This document shows positions 1 through 7,006 of a DNA stretch of 8,639 nt, piece after piece (position 1 is the stretch's first letter; each line of letters starts with the position of its first letter). The notes beneath the pieces were generated by a model. The model worked only from the letters and a program-made list of their open reading frames with translations. It had not been told where the DNA came from and searched no databases. The translations under genes were made by a program, and so were the position numbers. Location of the stretch: the NCBI GenBank assembly GCA_002308795.1, contig DBVV01000022.1:2256-10894 (forward strand), read 5' to 3'. The DNA is from Mageeibacillus sp. UBA1255. Lineage in GTDB: Bacteria > Bacillota > Clostridia > UBA1212 > UBA1255.

Positions 1-2
1 CC

Positions 3-1091
3 GCCGATGAGATCGCTTCTGCGAACGCAAGGATGATAAAAGATTGTCCGGCACTCGCCGACATCATTGACGTACCCGTAGAGATCAGCGGCGAAACGCT
101 CAAAAACATGATTAACGGAGTATCTGTTCCGGAGCAGCCTTTATATGATCAGAACGGAAAAGAGATCAGTGAAGCTGCGGTCGAAGCAATAAAAGCGCTG
201 ATGGACGCGGACAATATCCCCGAAAACGCTGCCGTCGTCCCGGGGATCGTCGTAAGACGCGCTAACCTGAAACGCCTTCCTACGGAACTGGAATTCCATT
301 CCTTCGCAGGCAGCAACGTTGACCGGATCCAGGATACCGAACTGTACCTGGGAATGCCGGTGTGGGTGCTTCACTACAGCGCGGACGGAAAGTTCGCGTT
401 CGTACGATCGTACTACTACAGCGGATGGACGAAGGCGGATAATATCGCTTCGGCTAAGAGCAAAGAAGCTTGGCTGGAATTCGCAGACCCGGAACGGTAC
501 GCCGTTGTCACCGACGCACGCCTGGATATTTACGGAATTCAGGCGGATATGGGTGTAAAACTGCCGTACGTCGATATTGACGGCGCAGGCGAATTCTACA
601 CCGTAAAACTTCCGGTAAGAAATCAGGACGGAGGCCTCGGCTCGGAGCAGATCAAAATAAGCGTACACAGCGCCCACCGGGGATACCTGAAATACACGTA
701 CGCGAATTTTATCGTTCAGGCATTCAAATTTGAGGGCACGATGTACAGCTGGGGAGGTCTTAAAGAGGGAGTCGACTGCTCATCGTACGTCGCTTCAGTC
801 ATGAGACCTTTCGGCTTTCTGCTCCCGAGAGATACGAAAGATCAGAATTACAGCGTCGGAACGGCGGTGGAAATATCCGGCATGAATGAGGCAGAAGTCA
901 GAAAAGCAGTGACAGAAGCCGGAAACGGAGTTCCGCTTGCATTATATACAAACGGGCACGTGAAGTTTTACATCGGACTGATAGACGGGGTGCCGATGAC
1001 TATACACGCGCCTGGCAGCAATAAAACAGTAAAAGCCGAGCCGCTTGAACAATTCGGGAATATTATCAGCGTGCGTATGCTTTTAGGATAA
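3..1091 (+). CDS. NlpC/P60 family cell-wall peptidase with bacterial SH3 domains (5' partial)
   Basis: Probable gamma-D-glutamyl-L-diamino acid endopeptidase of the YkfC type, which cuts peptide stems of peptidoglycan or released muropeptides outside the membrane. The frame is open to the left edge, and the first ATG (position 33) has no properly spaced ribosome site, so the start and any signal peptide lie outside the window. Numbering from that ATG, residues 1-65 resemble the NlpC/P60 N-terminal helical domain. About 70-140 form an SH3b1-like domain (VRRANLKRLPT, DRIQDTELYLGMPVWVLHYS, then a GWTKADNI end), and about 145-220 a second SH3-like stretch. The catalytic domain follows: YSWGG at 238-242, nucleophile Cys249 in GVDCSS, His309 in NGHVKFYIG and His325 in TIHAPGS. 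This Cys-His-His set matches the known YkfC triad. The stop is 35 bases before the next gene, which is also extracytoplasmic. Family assignment is strong; exact substrate is inference. Confidence 0.9.
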   Translation, partial: ADEIASANARMIKDCPALADIIDVPVEISGETLKNMINGVSVPEQPLYDQNGKEISEAAVEAIKALMDADNIPENAAVVPGIVVRRANLKRLPTELEFHSFAGSNVDRIQDTELYLGMPVWVLHYSADGKFAFVRSYYYSGWTKADNIASAKSKEAWLEFADPERYAVVTDARLDIYGIQADMGVKLPYVDIDGAGEFYTVKLPVRNQDGGLGSEQIKISVHSAHRGYLKYTYANFIVQAFKFEGTMYSWGGLKEGVDCSSYVASVMRPFGFLLPRDTKDQNYSVGTAVEISGMNEAEVRKAVTEAGNGVPLALYTNGHVKFYIGLIDGVPMTIHAPGSNKTVKAEPLEQFGNIISVRMLLG

Positions 1092-1111
1092 TATCAGTGA
1101 GAAAAAGGGAC

Positions 1112-1120
1112 GGATGGTGA
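1112..1120 (+). promoter_or_regulatory. Ribosome binding site of the surface glycosidase-like gene
   Basis: GGATGGTGA differs by one base from GGAGGTGA-type sites if one bulge is allowed. It ends 6 bases before the ATG at 1127, which supports that start. A second purine run (AAAAAGGGA, 1102-1110) is too far away to be the better choice. Confidence 0.5.
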
Positions 1121-1126
1121 ATCTGC

Positions 1127-4069
1127 ATGAACAAAACTGTAAAAATATGTTTGACTGCAGTGATACTGGCAGCGGTCGTTTTAACGGCGGCCGTATGCTT
1201 CAGTGGACGTGTGAACGCCAGCGGAGGGATAACGATGACCAGAAACGCATTGGAACTGTACATAGGCGAAACTGATACGCTTACACTAAAAAAGAGCGCG
1301 GAAAACGTAACGTGGCAGTCTTCAGACAGCGGAATCGTTACCGTTGACAATAACGGAAACGTTAAGGGTATCGCGGTCGGAACCGCAGAAGTCACTGCTG
1401 TGTCCGGAGAGGAAAAGGCAGTCTGCAAAGTTTTCGTAGTAGAAAAAGAATACAGTTTTGACGACGATATCATGATCTCCATCTTCTGGCCTCCGACGCA
1501 GAAGTACGTGAACGACGAGCAGTATAAATATATGGCTGACGCCGGTATCACGTACGTCATGGGTTCCGGTGATAATCTCGGCGCAAAAGACGTACAGCTG
1601 AAAATGCTCGAATTATGCTATAAATACGGCATCCGCATGACGGTAGGCGACAGCCGCCTGGGTGGCAACCTCCTTGGAATGAGCGAAAAACAGATCAAAA
1701 AAGTTGTCGACGAATACAGAAACGTGCCGGGCGCAAACGGATACTATATGCTGGACGAACCGTTCAATCCAAACACGTTTATTGACGCATACAGAACGCT
1801 GAAAAATCTTGACCCGAATTCATACATGCACCTCAACTTCCTTCCTTATGCGTCGTACGGCTCTATCGAAACGTACAAGGCACAGATGAACGACTGGGTG
1901 AAATTATGCGCCCAGACCGGATATAAGCAGGACTATCTGATGTACGATCTGTATCCGTTCGGGCTTGAAAAAGGCAGCATGAACCGAACCGGATTCCTCT
2001 TAAACCTGAACGCCGCCAGAGAGGTAGGCCTCAAAAACGGCGTAAAGACCGGTACGTACATCCAATCGGTAACACAGAGCGTAGCTTTCCGTTCACCTAC
2101 AGAGTCGGAGACAAGATATGAGATTAATATGGCGCTGGCGTTCGGATTCAAGCAGCTTTCATACTTCACGTGGTTTACGCCGTACCAGAGAAGCGAGCCG
2201 TTCGAGGACGGTATTATCAGCTACGACGGAATACCTAATCCTAAATATGAGTTCATATGCAGAGTAAACGGAGAAGTCAAGAAAATCGGCCCTACGCTCG
2301 TCAAATGCGACAGCCTCGAGGTATACCAGAGCCATAACACGCAGAATGCCATGGAACTGATCCCTGAAGATTTCTTCGTGCAGAACGCTGATAAGGGCGA
2401 TTTCACCGTGGCGTATCTCAGGAACAGAGAAAACGGCAGGAACTACTGCATGGTGGTAAACAATAATTTCTCTAAAGCAAAAACGTTTAACCTTATTTTC
2501 GAAAAAGAGATAGGGTCGCTCGAATATATTTCCGAGAAAGACGGGCAGATATACAAGCAGGAAATGGGAGCGGACAATACCGTTACTCTTGACCTCGACG
2601 CCGGTGCCGCCAGGCTGTTCATCCTCCCCGAGGGGTACGACTTTTCACAGCGCCGCGTATGGAAGCCTGCGGTCAATGAAAATATTGCCCTCCATGCCGA
2701 GATCAGCTGTGATTCTTCCGAAGGAAACAGCGGATGGTATATGAGCAATCTGAACGACGGAAAGCGTTTCTCGGAGGGCGGAATGAACGGATGGCACGCA
2801 CTAAGAGGTTCCAAGAGTTCGCTGATAGTTTTGGATTTCGGTCAGGAAGCCGATTTCAACCGCATCGATCTTTATCCGGCCGGAAGCATGTTCGATTTCG
2901 GCGCGCATATGCCTGCTGATTTTGCGATCTCTATCTCGAACGACGGCGAGAACTGGTATAAATTGGCTTCTGCCAGCGGTTTCTCGGTGCACGGCTACAG
3001 CGTTCCGTCCATCAGATTCAATACGGTGAAGGCAAGATACATAAGAATGGTTGTCACCGCATACAACGGCGAAAAGCTGCAGCTGTCTGAGATCGAAGTG
3101 TACAACGACGACGGCGGCGCAGGTGAGCCCGGATCGATCCTCGAAGCAATGGGTACCGAACGCGGCACGCAGGTCGTGAAATACAAAGCAGGGGAGAATA
3201 TCGCGCGCAACAAGAAAGTGAACGTGTCATCCTACCCGGCGGACAACAGCTACAAGTCGTGGGGATGGTGGCCGGATTTTCTTGTCGACCAGGATTATTC
3301 CAAAGGCTGGACGTCAAACGTTAAGATCCATATGGACAGCGGCAATTGCAGCGAGTTTGCCGTGATCGATCTTGGTGACAATTTCAACGTGAGCAAGATA
3401 GATGTTTATCCGCTCGGATGCTGGCCGAAAAATTTCGAGATAAGATTATCCACCGATTATAGAAACTGGGAAACGGTAGATTCACAAAAAAACAGCAAAA
3501 AGCCTGAAGAAGTCTACACGAAAGAACTTGGCACCCCGAAAACGGCCAGGTACGTTATGTTTATAGGCACGAAACTTACAAACACTTCGGCAGACGGATA
3601 CATGCTCCAGCTCGGCGAAATTGCCGTGCACGGTGAACCATATAAGGACGCGGAAGAGGCAAGAAAGCTGATGAGCGAATACGTTTCTGCGGGAGGAAGC
3701 GAGTCGAACGAATTGTACAAAACCGTATCGAACCTGCTTGAGGATGCAAACGCGACTCAGTCTCAGCTCGATAAAGCGATGAAGGAGATGCTGGAATCGG
3801 TCGGAAAGTCACTTCCGAAGAACGAGATCGGCAGCGAGGAAGAACCGTATAAGTTCAAAATTGAGGAGAATCCTCTCGAAAAGAAAGACGATACCGTCGT
3901 TCCGACGCAGAAGCCCGGGAACATCGACGAAGAGGAAAAAACGGTCCAGAGCAGCAAGAACTCTGTGAAAGCAGCAATAATCGCCGGACTGGCGATCTTC
4001 GCAGCCGTTGCTGCCTCGGCAGTATTCATTGTGACCGCCAGAAAGGCTAAAAAGAAAAACAAGACCTGA
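1127..4069 (+). CDS. Secreted, membrane-anchored multidomain protein: Big2, glycoside-hydrolase-like TIM barrel, two discoidin (F5/8C, CBM32-type) domains
   Basis: Likely surface glycan-active protein; enzyme family not recognised. Order seen in 980 residues: signal peptide 1-31 (hydrophobic core, cleavage near VNA); Big2-type Ig-like domain about 34-105 (WQSSDSGIVTVD, GNVKGIAVGTAEVT); TIM-barrel-like domain about 113-390; beta-sandwich-like part about 394-507; discoidin domain 1 about 517-660 (NIAL start, LQLSEIEVYN end); discoidin domain 2 about 689-836 (NIARNKKV start, LQLGEIAVHG end); helical segment about 842-895 resembling FIVAR (EDANATQSQLDKAM); acidic linker; transmembrane helix about 949-972 and a basic tail. 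In the barrel, GYYMLDEP places Asp210/Glu211 where clan GH-A enzymes carry the acid/base Glu (NEP). YDLYPF (Asp274) and RSEPFEDG (Glu357, Glu360) are other candidate active-site carboxylates. There is no LPXTG, so the C-terminal helix is the inferred anchor. It ends 19 bases before mutL. Catalytic activity is inference; it could be a pseudoenzyme or adhesin. Confidence 0.85.
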   Translation: MNKTVKICLTAVILAAVVLTAAVCFSGRVNASGGITMTRNALELYIGETDTLTLKKSAENVTWQSSDSGIVTVDNNGNVKGIAVGTAEVTAVSGEEKAVCKVFVVEKEYSFDDDIMISIFWPPTQKYVNDEQYKYMADAGITYVMGSGDNLGAKDVQLKMLELCYKYGIRMTVGDSRLGGNLLGMSEKQIKKVVDEYRNVPGANGYYMLDEPFNPNTFIDAYRTLKNLDPNSYMHLNFLPYASYGSIETYKAQMNDWVKLCAQTGYKQDYLMYDLYPFGLEKGSMNRTGFLLNLNAAREVGLKNGVKTGTYIQSVTQSVAFRSPTESETRYEINMALAFGFKQLSYFTWFTPYQRSEPFEDGIISYDGIPNPKYEFICRVNGEVKKIGPTLVKCDSLEVYQSHNTQNAMELIPEDFFVQNADKGDFTVAYLRNRENGRNYCMVVNNNFSKAKTFNLIFEKEIGSLEYISEKDGQIYKQEMGADNTVTLDLDAGAARLFILPEGYDFSQRRVWKPAVNENIALHAEISCDSSEGNSGWYMSNLNDGKRFSEGGMNGWHALRGSKSSLIVLDFGQEADFNRIDLYPAGSMFDFGAHMPADFAISISNDGENWYKLASASGFSVHGYSVPSIRFNTVKARYIRMVVTAYNGEKLQLSEIEVYNDDGGAGEPGSILEAMGTERGTQVVKYKAGENIARNKKVNVSSYPADNSYKSWGWWPDFLVDQDYSKGWTSNVKIHMDSGNCSEFAVIDLGDNFNVSKIDVYPLGCWPKNFEIRLSTDYRNWETVDSQKNSKKPEEVYTKELGTPKTARYVMFIGTKLTNTSADGYMLQLGEIAVHGEPYKDAEEARKLMSEYVSAGGSESNELYKTVSNLLEDANATQSQLDKAMKEMLESVGKSLPKNEIGSEEEPYKFKIEENPLEKKDDTVVPTQKPGNIDEEEKTVQSSKNSVKAAIIAGLAIFAAVAASAVFIVTARKAKKKNKT

Positions 4070-4073
4070 CTCC

Positions 4074-4084
4074 GGAAGGTGAGG
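4074..4084 (+). promoter_or_regulatory. Ribosome binding site of mutL
   Basis: GGAAGGTGAGG sits in the 19-base gap after the surface-protein gene. AGGTGA ends 6 bases and the last GG 4 bases before the ATG at 4089. The match is strong and fixes the start, which also agrees with the conserved MutL N-terminus. Confidence 0.7.
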
Positions 4085-4088
4085 AATA

Positions 4089-6098
4089 ATGGGCAAAATT
4101 ATAGTTCTTGACGAACTCACCGCTTCGCAGATCGCGGCGGGAGAAGTTATCGAACGGCCTGCGTCTGTGGTAAAAGAAACGGTCGAAAACTCCATTGACG
4201 CAGGTGCGACGAGCATTACCGTGGAGATACGCAGCGGAGGGATAAAATACATTCGCGTTACGGACAACGGCAGCGGGTTCGAGCCTGATGACGCGGTCAT
4301 TGCTTTCGATAAACATGCGACGAGCAAGATCAGAAGCGGCGATGACCTTATGGGCGTTAAAACGCTCGGATTCAGGGGAGAGGCTCTGGCTTCGATAGCC
4401 GCGGTGGCGGACGTCGAACTGCTTAGCAGGACCGAAGGTGAAGAACAGGGAGTATACGTACACGTGAGGGGCGGAGACGTTATCGAATGCTCTTCAAAAG
4501 GAAGCCCGAAAGGCACCGTACTTACGATAAAAGACCTGTTTTTCAACGTCCCCGCGAGATATAAATTTCTGAAAAAGGACCAGACCGAGGCAGGATACGT
4601 CGCCGACACGCTCGAAAAACTTGCCCTCGCGAATCCGTTCGTGTCGATCAGGCTCATTTCTAACGGGCAGGATATCATGAGAACGCCCGGCAGCGGCCTC
4701 GACGCGGCTGTCTACAGCATATTCGGCAAGGAATGTGTAAAAGATCTCCTTAGCGTGTCGTATACCGACGGGGAAAACACGGTATCGGGTTTCACAGGCG
4801 TGAGGGGCAATATTTTCGGTACGCGCTCCAGACAGTTTTTCTTCGTAAACGGTCGCGCGGTGAAAAGCGCCGTGATATCTTCGGCCGTCGATGAGGCGTA
4901 CCGCACGGTGACAATGAAGCACCAGTTCCCGATGTGCATCCTAACCGTCGAAGTCCCTCCTACGCGCATCGACGTAAACGTCCACCCGGCTAAGACAGAG
5001 GTCCGGTTCGCATCCGAGCGCAGCGTTTTTTCTGCTGTTATGAACGGCGTAAGAAACGCGCTTCTTGAAGAGCATAAAACGGCCGCTTTCCCGGTAAAGT
5101 CTGCACCGTCTGAAATCGGGCACACTCCCGGTACACAAATTGACGCTTCCGGACATAAAAATAGCGAGCCGGTTGGTGTTTCTTCTGTGGAAAAACCTGT
5201 GGAAAACCACCGGAATATGTGGAAATCCGCCGTAGAAAACAAAGAAAACAGCCAAATGACACTCGGTTTTATTGACCGCGGCGCCGATGTGCCCGCTCCG
5301 GAACGCGTAAAAGACGACATCCCCGCAGGCAATGAAATTAATAACGATATTAATGCCGATACCGGCCTCGAAAGGGTACCGTCGGGTGCAGCAGTTAAAG
5401 AGCCTGAGACCGGTGTCTATGCCGTAACGAAACCCGTTGCCTGGACCGTCGCGCGTCCTGAAGAAAACCAGAACAGCGAGGCTGTTTCGGGGACGTTCAA
5501 CGGGACCGACGTATACACAAACGGAAGGATAATCGGCCAGTTCCTGAAAACGTATATCCTCCTCGAATATGACGGCGAGCTCGTCATAATCGACCAGCAC
5601 GCTGCACATGAACGCATAAAATACGAATCGATATGCGACGCGCTTGACCGCGCAGACGCTTCTCTACCCGTAAGCCCTCTGCTGATACCTGTAAACGTCA
5701 GATTAAGCGCCGCGGAAAAGTTCTGGCTCGACGAAAATATTGACGAATTTACCGCGATCGGATTCGAGATCGACGATTTCGGACCTGATACGGTGATCGT
5801 ACGCGCAATACCGTCCGCACTGTCCGAAGCTGATCCGGAAGACCTGCTTCTGGGCGGGATCAGGGCGGCAATGTCCTCAAAAGGCAGCGCAAAGTCTGTT
5901 TTCCGCACCGAAGCTGTTGACACGATGGCGTGCAAGGCCGCGGTAAAAGCAAACCACGCGTTGTCAACGGCCGAGATCCGTGGTCTTCTGACCTCTCTTG
6001 CCTCACTCAAAAATTCATCCACCTGCCCTCACGGACGTCCGATCGTCGTGAAAATCACTCCCCACGAACTCGAAAAGAGGTTCAAAAGATGCCTTTGA
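4089..6098 (+). CDS. mutL: DNA mismatch repair endonuclease MutL
   Basis: Cytoplasmic mismatch-repair factor that links MutS mismatch recognition to strand nicking and repair. The N-terminal GHKL ATPase carries AAGEVIERPASVVKE with catalytic Glu30, Mg-binding Asn34 in ENSIDAGA, DNGSGF, HATSKI and TLGFRGEALAS. The transducer domain carries FFFVNGRAV and VNVHPAKTEVRF. A poorly conserved polar linker spans about residues 335-475. The C-terminal domain holds the metal-dependent endonuclease motifs missing from E. coli MutL: DQHAAHERIKYE (502-513), ACKAAVKA (Cys615) and CPHGRP (Cys646, His648). The protein should therefore nick DNA itself, as in methyl-independent repair. Length (669 residues) is within the usual Bacillota range. 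No mutS is in the window. It has its own strong ribosome site and overlaps miaA by 10 bases. One oddity is SPLLIP at 529-534, where the beta-clamp-binding motif usually begins with Gln. Confidence 0.98.
   Translation: MGKIIVLDELTASQIAAGEVIERPASVVKETVENSIDAGATSITVEIRSGGIKYIRVTDNGSGFEPDDAVIAFDKHATSKIRSGDDLMGVKTLGFRGEALASIAAVADVELLSRTEGEEQGVYVHVRGGDVIECSSKGSPKGTVLTIKDLFFNVPARYKFLKKDQTEAGYVADTLEKLALANPFVSIRLISNGQDIMRTPGSGLDAAVYSIFGKECVKDLLSVSYTDGENTVSGFTGVRGNIFGTRSRQFFFVNGRAVKSAVISSAVDEAYRTVTMKHQFPMCILTVEVPPTRIDVNVHPAKTEVRFASERSVFSAVMNGVRNALLEEHKTAAFPVKSAPSEIGHTPGTQIDASGHKNSEPVGVSSVEKPVENHRNMWKSAVENKENSQMTLGFIDRGADVPAPERVKDDIPAGNEINNDINADTGLERVPSGAAVKEPETGVYAVTKPVAWTVARPEENQNSEAVSGTFNGTDVYTNGRIIGQFLKTYILLEYDGELVIIDQHAAHERIKYESICDALDRADASLPVSPLLIPVNVRLSAAEKFWLDENIDEFTAIGFEIDDFGPDTVIVRAIPSALSEADPEDLLLGGIRAAMSSKGSAKSVFRTEAVDTMACKAAVKANHALSTAEIRGLLTSLASLKNSSTCPHGRPIVVKITPHELEKRFKRCL
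5186..5226 (+). repeat. Three TGTGGAAAW 9-mers inside mutL, resembling DnaA boxes
   Basis: TGTGGAAAA occurs at 5186-5194 and 5198-5206, and TGTGGAAAT at 5218-5226, all in the same orientation. The reverse complement TTTTCCACA fits the relaxed DnaA-box consensus TTWTNCACA for the first two copies; the third has one mismatch. They lie in the part of mutL that encodes the weakly constrained linker (residues about 367-379). The repeat is directly visible. A role in DnaA binding is only a possibility, because the copies also simply encode VEK and VEN. Confidence 0.35.
6073..6080 (+). promoter_or_regulatory. Ribosome binding site of miaA, inside the mutL coding region
   Basis: AAAAGAGG ends 8 bases before the ATG at 6089. 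It supports this start over upstream in-frame starts such as the GTG at 5930. Confidence 0.55.
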
Positions 6099-7006
6099 TC
6101 TTAAATGACCTGCCTTTAGTGGTCTGCATCGCCGGACCTACCGCGAGCGGAAAGACCGGTCTGGCCATCCGCGCGGCTGAAATGCTCGGGGGAGAGATCG
6201 TTTCCGCCGATTCGATGCAGGTATATAAATATATGGACATAGGTACCGCGAAACCGACGGCGGAGGAACGTGCAAAGGCCGTTCACCACCTCATCGATTT
6301 CGTCGATCCGCGCGACGAATACAGCGTGGTGCAGTACGTGGAAGATGCGAGGCGTGTGATATCGGACATCCACTCAAGGGGCAGAGTTCCGATCCTGGCA
6401 GGCGGCACCGGTCAATACATTAGCGCGCTCGTTGAAAATATTTCGTACGACGAAACAGAGTCAGATCCGGCACTTCACGCAGAGCTTGAAATGATCGCCG
6501 CGTCGAAGGGACCGGCCGCGCTTCACGATATTCTAAAGGAGATCGATCCGGAAGCTGCCGGGCAGATCCACGAAAACAATTTAAAGCGCGTTCTGAGGGC
6601 CGTAGAGATGAGGAAACTCACGGGGCTTAGTTTATCCGAGCGAAACGCGAAATCGCGTTTAAGGCCCGCTTTTGCGCGTTACAGAGCATTTGGAATCGAC
6701 ATTGACCGGAAAGAACTCTACGACAGGATCGACAGACGGGTAAATGCCATGATCGACAGCGGTCTCATTGAGGAGGCAAGGCGTGTTCTCGGGATGGATC
6801 CGGGCCGCACCGCGTCACAGGCGATCGGTTATAAAGAGTTTATTCCGTATTTCGAAGGAAGCTGCGATCTCGAGACCGCCGTGGCTCTTATCAAGAAAAA
6901 TTCGCGCAACTATGCCAAACGCCAGCTAACATGGTTCCGGCGCCCTCAATGGATCGAATGGATGAGCGCCGGTGATATCCTGAAAGAGATCGGAAAATTA
7001 TCCTAA
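6089..7006 (+). CDS. miaA: tRNA dimethylallyltransferase MiaA
   Basis: Transfers the dimethylallyl group of DMAPP to N6 of adenosine 37 in tRNAs that read UNN codons, giving i6A, which stabilises codon pairing. Visible signatures in 305 residues: P-loop GPTASGKT (16-23), DSMQVYKYMDIGTAKPT (41-57) for substrate binding, HHLIDFVDP (66-74), ILAGGTGQYI (102-111), then QAIGYKEF and the C-terminal KRQLTWFRRPQW typical of MiaA. Length is normal. The ATG at 6089 was chosen because the protein then begins just before the P-loop strand and has a spaced ribosome site. The frame stays open further upstream inside mutL, but that sequence has no family features. The start lies 10 bases before the end of mutL, suggesting translational coupling; the mutL-miaA order is common in bacteria. 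Its stop overlaps the stop of the opposing protease gene. Confidence 0.97.
   Translation: MPLILNDLPLVVCIAGPTASGKTGLAIRAAEMLGGEIVSADSMQVYKYMDIGTAKPTAEERAKAVHHLIDFVDPRDEYSVVQYVEDARRVISDIHSRGRVPILAGGTGQYISALVENISYDETESDPALHAELEMIAASKGPAALHDILKEIDPEAAGQIHENNLKRVLRAVEMRKLTGLSLSERNAKSRLRPAFARYRAFGIDIDRKELYDRIDRRVNAMIDSGLIEEARRVLGMDPGRTASQAIGYKEFIPYFEGSCDLETAVALIKKNSRNYAKRQLTWFRRPQWIEWMSAGDILKEIGKLS

Noticed and set aside
141..677. Minus-strand open frame of 178 codons opposite the NlpC/P60 gene
   Set aside because: No family features, and it lies entirely opposite the well-supported SH3 domains of the peptidase.
1087..1092. GATAAT resembling a -10 box at the end of the peptidase gene
   Set aside because: No acceptable -35 hexamer lies 16-18 bases upstream; a separate promoter for the surface-protein gene is not supported.
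1182..1199. Possible lipoprotein signal at Cys24 of the surface protein (TAAVC)
   Set aside because: The residue before the Cys is Val, whereas lipoboxes need Gly, Ala or Ser there; a standard signal peptidase site near VNA at 29-31 fits better.
3809..4678. Minus-strand open frame of 289 codons spanning the surface-protein gene end and the mutL start
   Set aside because: It lies opposite two strongly supported genes, including the conserved MutL ATPase motifs, and its translation is Ser-rich with no recognisable domain. It is a shadow frame.
5930..6088. Upstream GTG extension of miaA by 53 codons
   Set aside because: The extra residues are basic, have no MiaA similarity and are simply mutL read in another frame; the ATG at 6089 has a spaced ribosome site and gives the standard MiaA N-terminus.
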